Shown: positions 17,983 to 26,667 of the stretch, one piece after another
Numbering within the stretch: position 1 is the first letter of the stretch
How the letters are laid out: every line of letters begins with the position of its first letter
NCBI GenBank assembly: GCA_002336105.1
Contig: DDEQ01000020.1
Coordinates: 37,452-101,451, forward strand
Direction of reading: 5' to 3'
DNA length: 64,000 nt
Source of the DNA: Chthonomonas sp. UBA1950
Lineage (GTDB): Bacteria; Armatimonadota; Fimbriimonadia; Fimbriimonadales; Fimbriimonadaceae
Translations under genes and position numbers: made by a program
The notes under the pieces: model-generated
The model's database searches: none
Told to the model about the DNA's origin: nothing
What the model saw: the letters and a program-made list of their open reading frames with translations, nothing else

Positions 17983-18171
17983 CTATTTGCCCGACGCGCC
18001 AGGCATCGAGTGCATTGACGATTTCTCTAACAAGGCTTTGTCTTGTTCCGGAGTGTTTTGCTTTACTTGCGGATATTTCGCCGCCTCGATTTCTTCGGGA
18101 GTTTTTTGGGCGCATCCCCCCACCACTACGAAAGTAGCGATGAGGAGCATAAACCCGATGAGCAATCTCAT
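17983..18171 (-). CDS. Small lipoprotein of cassette A
   Basis: 62 residues from the ATG at 18171, overlapping the pseudopilin stop in ATGA. The N-terminus MRLLIGFMLLIATFVVVGGC is a lipoprotein signal with lipobox VGGC. The mature part (AQKTPEEIEAAKYPQVKQNT, then PEQDKALLEKSSMHSMPGAS) is short, polar and charged. The same arrangement, a lipoprotein of 50-70 residues right after a pseudopilin, occurs at 32495 and 58596. The mature sequences share no obvious identity, so the position and the lipid anchor are what is conserved. Function unknown; a pseudopilin tether or ligand presenter is a guess. Confidence 0.85.
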   Translation of the reverse strand: MRLLIGFMLLIATFVVVGGCAQKTPEEIEAAKYPQVKQNTPEQDKALLEKSSMHSMPGASGK

Positions 18172-19058
18172 GGAACGAACACCGTGGATGTCTTTTGGAT
18201 CTTGAACATGGAGAAGTCGTTCCGTCGAACCTGACCCCATCCCAGAACTCTTGCGCTGCCGTCAGCCATGGCGTAACAGGCTCGGCCACTGTAACCCTGT
18301 GTAGGAGCGAAGTGCGTGCTGTAGGTGTAAGCGTCGCAGTTGTCACCGCCAGAAGGCAGGCGATCTCCAGGAGCTCCGCTGAGTGGAACTCGTCCAGCAA
18401 GTTTCCAAGCGTTGCATCCGAACAAGATTGGGTCTGAAACTGCGCCAACACGACCTGCCTCTCCATTTGGTGGCCATAGCTCAGCAAAGGCGATCGTATT
18501 CGATGGGTCACTGAACTCGGTCATGCTTCTGATGGGGAAGCCGCCCGTAATGTCCCACCAAGATGGCGTGACGCCAGTGTTTCTGTCGAGCCAACCACCA
18601 GCTTCAACGGTGTCGATGTGGCTGGTCATTTGGAAGGATCTTCGAATGAAGCGATTTCTGTACGAACCGTCCCAGAGGCAGTCATCGCTGGTCCATGGGT
18701 CGTTTAGTCCATGTGTGTCCATGGGGACCGACCAAGCCTCAGCGCTCTTCATATAAGGCATCAGCATCATGTCATAAGGCTTGATGTGATAGAAGCAAGT
18801 ACCGTTTTCTTGTTTTGCTCCTGGGTTGTTAATACCTGGTTCGTTGTAGATGGCACAAGGAACGTACTTATCATCAAAATCTCCCGCATACATGTGGGCG
18901 GCGAGAGCAATTTGCTTTGCTCCGCTGAGCGCAACTGTCTTTTTGGCAGCTACTTTAGCCTGTGCGAATACGGGAAATAAAATTGCAGCAAGGATCGCAA
19001 TGATTGCGATTACGACGAGAAGCTCGATTAGGGTGAATCCCTGTCTTCTTTGACTCAT
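18168..19058 (-). CDS. Pseudopilin with DUF1559-like C-terminal domain (cassette A)
   Basis: 296 residues from the ATG at 19058, which has GGAG seven bases upstream; a longer frame to 19082 lacks this. MSQRRQG is a short basic leader ending in Gly, the normal -1 residue for prepilin peptidase. [20 protein letters not shown] then forms the hydrophobic helix with Glu at +5. After [20 protein letters not shown] comes a large domain of the type seen in DUF1559/H-X9-DG proteins, ending in a VXXMADGSARVLGWGQV-like strand (CYAMADGSARVLGW). It is expected in a type II secretion or type IV pilus-like fibre at the surface. Followed by a lipoprotein and a glycosidase-like gene; divergent from a sugar-type regulator. 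Confidence 0.93.
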   Translation of the reverse strand: MSQRRQGFTLIELLVVIAIIAILAAILFPVFAQAKVAAKKTVALSGAKQIALAAHMYAGDFDDKYVPCAIYNEPGINNPGAKQENGTCFYHIKPYDMMLMPYMKSAEAWSVPMDTHGLNDPWTSDDCLWDGSYRNRFIRRSFQMTSHIDTVEAGGWLDRNTGVTPSWWDITGGFPIRSMTEFSDPSNTIAFAELWPPNGEAGRVGAVSDPILFGCNAWKLAGRVPLSGAPGDRLPSGGDNCDAYTYSTHFAPTQGYSGRACYAMADGSARVLGWGQVRRNDFSMFKIQKTSTVFVP

Positions 19059-19159
19059 ATCACGGCTCCGACTAAATTGCACGAATACCGCCGGTGAAAA
19101 CCTCAGCGCAGCGTCTGCCCGCCTTTGGGTTTTCCGCCAACGCGGATGTCTGCGAAGCC

Positions 19160-19188
19160 ACTATACCACGGATATACCAAAATGCCAA
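19160..19188 (-). promoter_or_regulatory. Cassette A pseudopilin promoter with repeats in the spacer
   Basis: On the minus strand: -35 TTGGCA (19188-19183), a spacer of 17, and -10 TATAGT (19165-19160). The spacer holds two copies of TGGTATA (on the plus strand, TATACCA at 19162-19168 and 19173-19179). Further copies at 19218-19224 and, inverted, at 19269-19275 lie between this promoter and the divergent regulator. Binding by that regulator at these sites is inferred. Confidence 0.7.
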
Positions 19189-19292
19189 GATTTTTGAAAA
19201 TCAATTAGACCAGCATGTATACCAATATTGTAAACCAGAACAGATTGTTAGGCGTGATTTAGCAATTCTGGTATACACTTTCGTTGGTTCAC

Positions 19293-20387
19293 ATGGTTCA
19301 GGGGCGTGCCGAGCATCGATATGAGGAAATAGCCAAGAATCTCTTGCAAGAGATTCGATTAGGTGAATATCGGATCAATGGGAAGTTGCCGTCTGAGCGT
19401 GTTCTGGTCGAGCGTTTTGGCGTTCAACGTAACACGATTCGTCGGGCGCTCAAGCTACTCGAAGACAAGGGGCAGATTGTCATTGAAGGGAAGCGCGGCT
19501 CATTTGTTAAGTCTTTAACGGATGCGCCTGCACGAAACACTCTACTGCTTAGTCTTCATGGAGAGTCTTCTCCTGAGCTTGCCGGCCTCTATGACGGGTT
19601 TTCGAGAGTAGTCCTATCGGCGGGCCTGAACGTGAGGCGATACGACACTATGCCAGCATCAGGCGCTGCCCTAGATCCGATCCCAAAGATAGAGGAAATC
19701 GAACCAGATGTTGCTGGTATAGCTCTGTGGCCACAAAACCCGACGGACGAACATGCTGTCAACAAGCTGAACGACCTGCTTCCACTGGTGTTGGTTGACC
19801 GGCGTGTCCACGGAGTTGTTGCCGATTGCGTTCGCTTTGACGACGTTAGTGGGGGGGGGATGGTCACTGAGCACCTGATCGCTCAGGGGCACAAGCGCAT
19901 TGCTTTTCTAGCTGACGAAGTGTTTGCCGAGACTGTTCAACATAGGTGGCAGGGCTATGCTGCTGCGCATGAGCAACATAACATTGAGTTCTTTCCGTCG
20001 TTGAGCTTGTTCGTGTATGGAATCAACGAACCCTATTTTGCTTCTTATATGAGAGAAGTTCTGGGTCGCGGAGAAGCTGCGCCAACGGCGATTGTTTGCT
20101 CGAATGATATCGTCGCCTTTGCTCTAATGCGCTTTTTGCATGATGAAGGCATTGCTGTTCCAAGCCAAGTTGCTGTTACGGGTTATGGCAACTTGATGCC
20201 AGATTTTACGGAAGCAATGGGCCTAACTAGCGTTTCACAGTCTTTTTATCAAATGGGAATGGCTGCCGCAAATCTGCTTGTTGAGAGGGTCAATGAAGGG
20301 TCTGCTGCCAGGGCGAGAAAACGCAAGGATGTGCGAATTCCAGTAAGTCTTTCCCCAAATCCGTCGAGTCGGCTTCTTCGGATATAG
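19293..20387 (+). CDS. GntR-type HTH with LacI/GalR sugar-binding domain, regulator of cassette A
   Basis: 364 residues from the ATG at 19293; a TTG at 19284 is an alternative. Residues 8-75 are a GntR winged helix (YEEIAKNLLQEIRLGEYRIN, LPSERVLVERFGVQRNTIRR, then ALKLLEDKGQIVIEGKRGSF). The rest is a periplasmic-binding-protein-like domain (ALWPQNPTDEHAVNKLNDLL, PLVLVDRRVHGVVADCVRFD, HLIAQGHKRIAFLADEVFAE, PTAIVCSNDIVAFALMRFLH) as in AraR, which binds a sugar to release DNA. Its position, divergent from pseudopilin-lipoprotein-glycosidase genes, suggests it controls them and itself. It resembles the cassette B regulator in domain order. Confidence 0.9.
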   Translation: MVQGRAEHRYEEIAKNLLQEIRLGEYRINGKLPSERVLVERFGVQRNTIRRALKLLEDKGQIVIEGKRGSFVKSLTDAPARNTLLLSLHGESSPELAGLYDGFSRVVLSAGLNVRRYDTMPASGAALDPIPKIEEIEPDVAGIALWPQNPTDEHAVNKLNDLLPLVLVDRRVHGVVADCVRFDDVSGGGMVTEHLIAQGHKRIAFLADEVFAETVQHRWQGYAAAHEQHNIEFFPSLSLFVYGINEPYFASYMREVLGRGEAAPTAIVCSNDIVAFALMRFLHDEGIAVPSQVAVTGYGNLMPDFTEAMGLTSVSQSFYQMGMAAANLLVERVNEGSAARARKRKDVRIPVSLSPNPSSRLLRI

Positions 20388-20527
20388 CGAAATTGCGGTA
20401 ATTGGGTAATCTTTTGGGGATTCTATCCAGTGCTTAGTTTGCTTGCTAACCGTTGAATCGAGGGCCCTCCTTAAAAACCGGACCTTCAATTGAGCGGTTG
20501 ACAGTAGCTGAGTTCTGATTGGAGCTC

Positions 20528-20554
20528 TCAGGGTGAAGGACACCCTGAAAGGAG
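20528..20554 (+). promoter_or_regulatory. pnp leader hairpin next to the ribosome-binding site
   Basis: tcagggtg (20528-20535) pairs with caccctga (20541-20548) around loop aagga; the arm is followed directly by aaggag (20549-20554), the SD of pnp. Folding would place the SD at the foot of the stem. pnp is autoregulated through its leader in E. coli; the resemblance here is positional only. Confidence 0.5.
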
Positions 20555-20567
20555 TACGTCAACAAAT

Positions 20568-22985
20568 ATGATACATACCCACGAATTCGAGGTTGGGGGC
20601 AAGTCCTTCTTTCTCGAAACGGGCCGCGTGGCGAAGCAAGCCGGCGGTGCAGTTCTTCTTGGCATGGGCGAGACAGTTATCCTCGGCGTCGCAACCATGT
20701 CTGAAAATCCACGAGAGGGCATCGATTTTCTGCCCCTCGTCTGCGATTACGAAGAGCGAAAATACTCTGTAGGAAAGATTCCTGGCGGATTTGTAAAGCG
20801 AGGAGGACGCCCTTCAGATAAGGCGATTCTTACTAGCCGACTGATGGATCGTCCGATCCGACCCCTATTCCCGAAAGGAACACGAAACGACATCCAGGTC
20901 ATGGCGATGCCTTTCGCAGTAGATCAAGAGTTTCCGCCTGACGTTTTAGCTATTAACGCAGCCGGCGCAGCACTCGCTGTAAGCGACATTCCGTTCAACG
21001 GCCCTATTGCTGGCGTTCGCGTCGGAAGAGTGAATGGCGAGCTGATCCTGTTCCCAAGCGGCAGCGAAATCAAGGCAAGTGATCTTGACCTCGTGGTTGC
21101 TGGACACAAAGGAGCCATTTCGATGGTGGAAGCCGGAGCAACAGAGGTCGTCGAAGACGACATGGTTGTTGCTCTTAAATTTGCTCACGATGCCATTAAG
21201 GTCATTTGTTCCGAGTTCGAGAAGTTCGCAGAGGTCGCAGGCAAAGCCAAGCGAGAAATTCCTCTCTTCGTGATCGACGAAGAACTCAAGAAAGCGATTA
21301 AAAAGGAAGCGGGCAAAGATATTCAGAAGGCGCTCTTGCAGTCCGATAAGGCTGTTCGAGAGTCGGCTCTTGACGACCTAAAGAAAGAAGTCGTCGAGAG
21401 AATGAAGCCTAAGTTTGCTGACGACCCTGCCAAGCTCAGCCAATTGTCTGAGGCTGTCGACGGCGTTGTTAAGGGAACCGTACGCGAGCTGATCTTGGAA
21501 AAGAACAAGCGACCAGATGGACGAGGACTCGAAGATATTCGACCGTTGGAAGCGATCCCTGGTCTTCTTCCAAAGGTTCACGGATCTGGACTTTTCACTC
21601 GAGGTCAGACACAAGTTCTCACGATTGCCACACTCGGACTTCCGGGCGATGCGCAAACGATGGACGGAATCGAAGAGGAAGAGCCGAAGCGCTATATGCA
21701 CTTCTACAACTTCCCGCCGTATTCGGTCGGTGAAGTAAGGCCCATGCGCGGCCCGGGCCGACGAGAAGTCGGACACGGCGCTCTTGCTGAGCGTGCTCTG
21801 CGCCCGATGATTCCGCTTGACGATCCAGCATTCCCTTACACGCTTCTTCTGGTCAGCGAAGTATTGGAATCGAACGGTTCGACCTCGATGGCTTCAGTCT
21901 GCGGTTCCACTCTCGCACTGATGGATGCCGGTATCAAGATCAAAGCTCCTGTAGCTGGAATTGCGATGGGCTTGATGTCGGACGGAAAGACCTTCAAGGT
22001 TCTAACAGACATCATCGGCATGGAAGATTTCTGTGGCGATATGGACTTCAAGGTCGCCGGAACTCGCGACGGTATCACTGCTTTGCAGCTTGATACTAAG
22101 CTAGACGGTATTCCTGATGAGGTTCTGGCTCGTGCTCTTAGCCAAGCAAAGGATGCAAGATTCCGAATCCTCGACGTTATCGAGGAAGCAATTCCGGCTC
22201 CACGAGAGTCAGTTGGCGCTAGTGCTCCTCAGGTTCAGACAATCAAGATCAACCCTGAGAAGATCGGAGCTGTCATCGGACCGGGCGGATCGGTTATCAA
22301 GAAGATCACTGCCGAGACGGGTGCGAGCATAGACATCCAGCAAGATGGAACCGTCATGATTGGCGGAAACGGTCGAGAGCAGGTTCAATCCGCGATTGAT
22401 CGCATTCAGTCGCTCGTTGGTGAAGTTGCAGTAGGTGCTGAGTTCAAAGGAACCGTCACTCGAATCATGGGCCGAGGCGCAATGGTTGAGTACATTCCTG
22501 GACGCGAAGGCATGGTTCCGAAGGAGCAACTCACAACAATCTCGTTCGGTCGAATTGAGGAAGTAGTCAACGTTGGCGACGAAGTCAATGTCAAGGTCTT
22601 CGAGGTCGATGGAATGGGACGAGTGAACTTCACTTGCCTTGGTGTTGCGCAGACTTTGGCGACCATGGCCGACAATGCAGGAGCGACTCCTCCACCACCA
22701 CAGCCAGGTGGCGGTGATCGCGGCGGCAGAGATCGCGGCGGACGCGGAGATCGAGATCGTGGCGGTCGTGGTGACCGAGGCGACCGAGATCGTGGCGGTA
22801 AAGATCGCGGCGGACGAGATCGAGACCATCGAAATGGTGGCGGTGATCGCGGCCCAAAAGCTGAAAAGGAAGTCGTTGAAGCAACGGAGTCGGTAACGCC
22901 TCCGAGCGTTCCAGACGCCTTCCCTAAGCGAGATCGCGACGAAGATGATGACAGCGTAAACGCTCGATTCCGACCTCGCCGATAA
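20568..22985 (+). CDS. pnp: Polyribonucleotide nucleotidyltransferase with Arg-Gly-rich tail
   Basis: 805 residues, longer than the usual ~700-710 because of a tail of about 95 residues. It carries two RNase PH domains (the second with FTRGQTQVLTIATLG and GRREVGHGALAERAL), an intervening helical domain, KH (IKINPEKIGAVIGPGGSVIK) and S1 (GEVAVGAEFKGTVTRIMGRG). PNPase degrades RNA 3' to 5' by phosphorolysis in the degradosome and can add A/G-rich tails. Residues about 713-762 are repeats of (D/G)RGGRD and GDRDRGGRGD, an RG-rich RNA-binding-like region, before an acidic end. The leader has a hairpin at the SD. Terminator at 22992. Confidence 0.97.
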   Translation: MIHTHEFEVGGKSFFLETGRVAKQAGGAVLLGMGETVILGVATMSENPREGIDFLPLVCDYEERKYSVGKIPGGFVKRGGRPSDKAILTSRLMDRPIRPLFPKGTRNDIQVMAMPFAVDQEFPPDVLAINAAGAALAVSDIPFNGPIAGVRVGRVNGELILFPSGSEIKASDLDLVVAGHKGAISMVEAGATEVVEDDMVVALKFAHDAIKVICSEFEKFAEVAGKAKREIPLFVIDEELKKAIKKEAGKDIQKALLQSDKAVRESALDDLKKEVVERMKPKFADDPAKLSQLSEAVDGVVKGTVRELILEKNKRPDGRGLEDIRPLEAIPGLLPKVHGSGLFTRGQTQVLTIATLGLPGDAQTMDGIEEEEPKRYMHFYNFPPYSVGEVRPMRGPGRREVGHGALAERALRPMIPLDDPAFPYTLLLVSEVLESNGSTSMASVCGSTLALMDAGIKIKAPVAGIAMGLMSDGKTFKVLTDIIGMEDFCGDMDFKVAGTRDGITALQLDTKLDGIPDEVLARALSQAKDARFRILDVIEEAIPAPRESVGASAPQVQTIKINPEKIGAVIGPGGSVIKKITAETGASIDIQQDGTVMIGGNGREQVQSAIDRIQSLVGEVAVGAEFKGTVTRIMGRGAMVEYIPGREGMVPKEQLTTISFGRIEEVVNVGDEVNVKVFEVDGMGRVNFTCLGVAQTLATMADNAGATPPPPQPGGGDRGGRDRGGRGDRDRGGRGDRGDRDRGGKDRGGRDRDHRNGGGDRGPKAEKEVVEATESVTPPSVPDAFPKRDRDEDDDSVNARFRPRR
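22710..22857 (+). repeat. Tandem repeat region coding the PNPase Arg/Asp/Gly-rich tail
   Basis: Imperfect short units such as gatcgcggcgga and gatcgtggcggt recur about nine times and encode DRGG/RGDRD. Such a stretch is prone to slippage, so the length may vary between strains. Confidence 0.8.
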
Positions 22986-22991
22986 TGTCGG

Positions 22992-23031
22992 AAATGGGGC
23001 TGTCTCTAACGAGGCAGCCCCATTTTGTTTT
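22992..23031 (+). terminator. pnp terminator
   Basis: aaatggggctg (22992-23002) pairs with cagccccattt around loop tctctaacgagg, followed by tgttttc. Confidence 0.92.
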
Positions 23032-23251
23032 CTTGAGTCAGAACGGGGAATTCCCCGTTATAACTAGATTAAGTACTGTAAGGTAATCGCAAAAGCTCAG
23101 CTATTCAGTGTGAATCTAGAGTTTTAGCTGTATCTCAGCTCTCCTCTCGGCATTTCTGGACATCGTCTCCCGGCATCGGAGTTATTCATTTCCTAACCGT
23201 ATCCAGTCCTGATCTCTCTTGTTTCGGGAAGATTGCGGAACTGAGTGCTGG
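23032..23251. other. Intergenic stretch with an 18-bp perfect palindrome
   Basis: No gene seen. It holds a perfect palindrome aacggggaattccccgtt at 23042-23059 with no known match. It is AT-richer than its surroundings from 23060 on. Confidence 0.5.
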
Positions 23252-23515
23252 CTATTGAAGGTCGATGAATCGCGGGCGCTCCTCGGCGAAGGTGCTTGTT
23301 TTGATCTGATAGACTCGGTTGCCCTTCAGGACGTACAGATACTGCCCTGAGGTCGTCATCGCTGAACCGCTTCCGTTGGCAGAAATCTTAGGGTCTTGTA
23401 GCGGATGGGGATCAAACGGTGGGTTGTTTGGGTCTTGGGCACCAGCAGATCGCCATAACACGACCAACGCCGAGATGACGAGGGTGGCAACTAAAACAGA
23501 CTTACCATTTTTCAT
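23252..23515 (-). CDS. Small exported protein, unknown function
   Basis: 87 residues with a signal peptide or anchor (SVLVATLVISALVVLWRSAG, then AQ), a proline/asparagine-rich linker (DPNNPPFDPHPLQDPKIS) and a C-terminal beta strand pair (SGQYLYVLKGNRVYQIKTST). The last part resembles one blade of a beta-propeller (YVLKGN.VYQ), as seen in small proteins of Armatimonadota and Planctomycetes that follow pilin genes; this is not enough to name it. Divergent from pyk. Confidence 0.7.
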   Translation of the reverse strand: MKNGKSVLVATLVISALVVLWRSAGAQDPNNPPFDPHPLQDPKISANGSGSAMTTSGQYLYVLKGNRVYQIKTSTFAEERPRFIDLQ

Positions 23516-23642
23516 GTTTCATTATGCGGTGGAAGTCATTGTTAGCCGACACTTTGAATGCTGTCAAAAGTGCTGATACTCGCGCAGGTCGCCGCAAGAA
23601 GTGTTTCTCGGTGAATTTGCCAGCTAAACTCAATTACTTCTT

Positions 23643-25043
23643 ATGAGACGCACAAAAATCGTCTGTACACTTGGGCCGGCCGTCGACACCAAGGAAAAGG
23701 TCAAGCTGCTTATTGAAGCGGGCATGAACGTGGCCCGAATCAACTGTAGCCATGGCAACTGGGAACAAAGGAAGCAGTGGATCGAATGGATCCGAGAACT
23801 GAGTCCAGATATTGCCCCGATTGCCATTCTTTGCGACCTACAAGGACCGAAATTTAGGATTGGCGATCTTCCAAATGGAGCGCTCGATATTCTGCCTGGC
23901 GAGAAGATCACCATCGGAAATGGGGGTGTGATTCCGATCACCCAACCTGAAATATTGAAGGTGATGGCACCTGGAGGCAGATTACTCCTCGGCGATGGTG
24001 AGATCGAGTTCAAGATTCTTTCTGGCAATGGCACTGTCTTTGAGGCAGAGGTTATTACGGGTGGAACTCTCAAAAGTAAGAAGGGCGTGACGCTGGTGAA
24101 TCAAGTTTTCGAAACACCGGCGCTCACCGAGAAAGATGTCGAGGATGCCATCCAAGCCGTTTCGAATGGAACGGATTTCATCGCGCTTTCTTATGTAAAG
24201 AACTCGGCGGATGTTCGGGAGCTACGCAGAGTGGTGGATCGACTCGATCCGGCTGTTCGAATCTGTGCGAAGATTGAGACTCGCGAAGCGATTGATGAAC
24301 TAGAGCACATCCTTAAGGTTGTTGATTTGGTCATGGTTGCTCGTGGTGACTTGGGACTTCAGATGGACATCGAGGATGTTCCCCTGATGCAGAAACGAAT
24401 CATCAACGCCTGTACGCTCAGCGGTAAGCCTGTGATCACAGCGACTCAGATGTTGGAGAGCATGATGACAAATCCTCGTCCAACGAGGGCCGAGGCAAGC
24501 GACGTAGCAAACGCCATTCTTGATGGAACGGATGCGGTCATGCTCAGCGGCGAAACTGCAGCAGGGGCTTATCCCATCGAGTGCGTCAAGACGATGGCTC
24601 GCATCGCTGTCACCACTGAGCCACATCTAGACCGATCAAAGATGGATCGCTGGTTCTGGGAGCATGCCAGAACGAACGTGAGCCATACCGATGCGATTGC
24701 TCATGCCGCCGATAGGCTCTCGTCATTGCTCGGTTGTAAAGCAATCGTGACGACAACAACAAGTGGGCAAACCCCTCGGCTGGTGAGTAAGTTCAGACCT
24801 GTAGCGCCCATTCTGACTGCTACCTGGAACAAAAAGACTCACCGACAACTTGCTGTCGTTTGGGGTGTACAAGCCGTTCACATCGAATTGCCAGAAACGA
24901 CTGATGAGACAATCAACTGCGCTATTGACGCTTTCATGCGAAAGAAGCAGTTGAATCCAGGTGATCAGGTGGTGGTTACGGCTGGTGCCCCCGCTGGCGC
25001 AGAAGGGAACACCAACCTCATCATGACCCTGGTGGTGAAGTAG
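23643..25043 (+). CDS. pyk: Pyruvate kinase
   Basis: 466 residues. It transfers phosphate from phosphoenolpyruvate to ADP, the last step of glycolysis. MRRTKIVCTLGPAVDTKEKV and MNVARINCSHGN form the start of the barrel (nucleotide site), DLQGPKFRIGDL contains the substrate Arg, and VMVARGDLGLQMDIEDVPLM, KPVITATQMLESMMTNPRPT (K/T catalytic region) and GTDAVMLSGETAAGAYPIEC are standard blocks. The C-terminal domain (residues 360-466) is the allosteric type. The B domain (70-165) is present. Its stop is three bases from that of the convergent M28 gene, with no clear terminator between. Confidence 0.96.
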   Translation: MRRTKIVCTLGPAVDTKEKVKLLIEAGMNVARINCSHGNWEQRKQWIEWIRELSPDIAPIAILCDLQGPKFRIGDLPNGALDILPGEKITIGNGGVIPITQPEILKVMAPGGRLLLGDGEIEFKILSGNGTVFEAEVITGGTLKSKKGVTLVNQVFETPALTEKDVEDAIQAVSNGTDFIALSYVKNSADVRELRRVVDRLDPAVRICAKIETREAIDELEHILKVVDLVMVARGDLGLQMDIEDVPLMQKRIINACTLSGKPVITATQMLESMMTNPRPTRAEASDVANAILDGTDAVMLSGETAAGAYPIECVKTMARIAVTTEPHLDRSKMDRWFWEHARTNVSHTDAIAHAADRLSSLLGCKAIVTTTTSGQTPRLVSKFRPVAPILTATWNKKTHRQLAVVWGVQAVHIELPETTDETINCAIDAFMRKKQLNPGDQVVVTAGAPAGAEGNTNLIMTLVVK

Positions 25044-25046
25044 GTC

Positions 25047-26534
25047 TTACTTTCCTGACTGGACGTCGCGCTTGATCGGCTCCTCCCGATCGGCAATCTC
25101 AAACGCGGTTAAGTAATAGAGCTTGGCCGCGTTTGTGAGTTTCAAAAAGTTAATCTTGTCGACGGTGTCACTTGGCTGGTGATAGTCAGGAGTGAAGCCG
25201 TCAAACAAGAAGGCAATCGGAATACCTTTGGATGCAAAGTTGTAATGATCACTTCGGGTGTAAACGTCCTCTGCGTCATATTTGAACTTGAATCCGACAT
25301 AACGATTGACCTGATTGATGATTTGATCTAGCTCGGTCGAAATACGCTTACTTCCAACGAGTCGGATTGTATCCTTGTTCTCTGCTTCAACATCGACACG
25401 GTTTCGGTCTCCGTTTTGTACGCCGTAGCTGTCGCGGCCAACCATGTCCATCTGGAGTTCGGCAACCCATTGGTCAAGCGGAACCGGAGGATTGTTTGCA
25501 AGGTGAGCAGAACCAAGTAAGCCCATTTCTTCACCGTAGAAGGTCATGAAGATAATGCTGCGACGCGGCTTGACTTTGTTTGCCTTGAATGCTTTGACAA
25601 TCTCAAGAACTGCGGTCGATCCGCTCCCGTCGTCGTCTGCGCCGTAGTAGATGACGTCTCCAGTTTTGCCAAGGTGGTCGAGATGCCCGCCGATCCCGAT
25701 GATTTCGTTCTTGAGCTTGGGATCGCTACCTTCAAGCATTCCAACGACGTTAGGGACAGGCACTTCCTCGCTCACGCCTTTGGCAACGAGATTCAGCGAG
25801 AATTTAGTCTCAGTGATAACCGGAATGGAGGACTTTTCTGCATCTAGTGCCGTCTTCAAGCTACGGCTGTAAGACGCTGCGACCGCTCGTGAAATGGAAC
25901 CTGTTACGGCGCCGAAGACGGGCCCTGTTGAGGTCTTTCTTTGTGCAACACGAGTCGAAGAAGTTGGCTTCTCGTCGGTCAGAGTGAAAATCGCAGTTGC
26001 ATCTGAGGTGAAAAGCTGACTACGGAGTGAGTTTTTCTCCTTTGGAGGATCAAGGATGACAATCTTTCCCTTGACCGCAGCGAGTGCTTCGTCAGAAAGA
26101 GTTGCTTTAGGATCTGAAGTTCGGATTAAGACAACTTCTCCCTTTAGGTCAACATCTCCGATAGATTGAAGCGCAAAACCGTCAGTCGAAAGACTCTTGC
26201 CTTCATCGTCGGTCAGGCTCTTGATCTCGACCGCATTGCGATAAAACGGAACGTTCTGGAAGTAGGTTCCGTTGTCGCCGAGAGGTTTCAACCCTGCAGA
26301 TTTGAACTGCTTGGCGACAAAGTCTGCCGCCTTCTGGAAACCTGGCTGACCAGTCCCGCGACCCTCGCATTCAGGACCAGCCAAGAAGCTAAGGATCTTC
26401 TTCGCATCGCTAATTGTGATTGCATCATATCCTTTGCGGACTTTTGCATCCGGTGAGTCCGCACCGGGAAACTGCGCTGATACAAATACAGAAAGGCCGA
26501 AGCCAAGAAGAACACTAGCGGGCTTACGAAGCAT
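25047..26534 (-). CDS. Secreted M28 family zinc aminopeptidase
   Basis: 495 residues from the ATG at 26534 (MLRKPASVLLGFGLSVFVSA signal peptide). A PA-like insert (QSIGDVDLKGEVVLIRTSD) precedes the M28 catalytic domain. Zinc ligands and catalytic residues: GIGGHLDHLGK (His), YYGADDDGSGSTAVLEI (Asp, bridging), FYGEEMGLLGS (Glu pair) and later YNFASKGIPIAFLFDGF and HQPSDTVDKINF (His). The usual role is extracellular or periplasmic removal of N-terminal amino acids from peptides, for nutrition. Internal HXD/EE spacing is intact. Cotranscription with neighbours is not evident; pyk converges and the next gene upstream diverges. Confidence 0.9.
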   Translation of the reverse strand: MLRKPASVLLGFGLSVFVSAQFPGADSPDAKVRKGYDAITISDAKKILSFLAGPECEGRGTGQPGFQKAADFVAKQFKSAGLKPLGDNGTYFQNVPFYRNAVEIKSLTDDEGKSLSTDGFALQSIGDVDLKGEVVLIRTSDPKATLSDEALAAVKGKIVILDPPKEKNSLRSQLFTSDATAIFTLTDEKPTSSTRVAQRKTSTGPVFGAVTGSISRAVAASYSRSLKTALDAEKSSIPVITETKFSLNLVAKGVSEEVPVPNVVGMLEGSDPKLKNEIIGIGGHLDHLGKTGDVIYYGADDDGSGSTAVLEIVKAFKANKVKPRRSIIFMTFYGEEMGLLGSAHLANNPPVPLDQWVAELQMDMVGRDSYGVQNGDRNRVDVEAENKDTIRLVGSKRISTELDQIINQVNRYVGFKFKYDAEDVYTRSDHYNFASKGIPIAFLFDGFTPDYHQPSDTVDKINFLKLTNAAKLYYLTAFEIADREEPIKRDVQSGK

Positions 26535-26667
26535 GGTGTAGTTTACGCGTACTTTTAACAAATCGCTGGAGGTTCTAGGTGATTGTGTCGAGAACGTCTG
26601 CCCAAAAGTTGCAAAACCAAATGGGAGGCTTCATTCGTCCTTTTCATCAAATAAGTGTTGTCGCAAC

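Noticed and set aside
22209..22896. Minus-strand frames opposite the PNPase tail
   Set aside because: Arise from the repetitive RG-coding DNA; no start site or motif.
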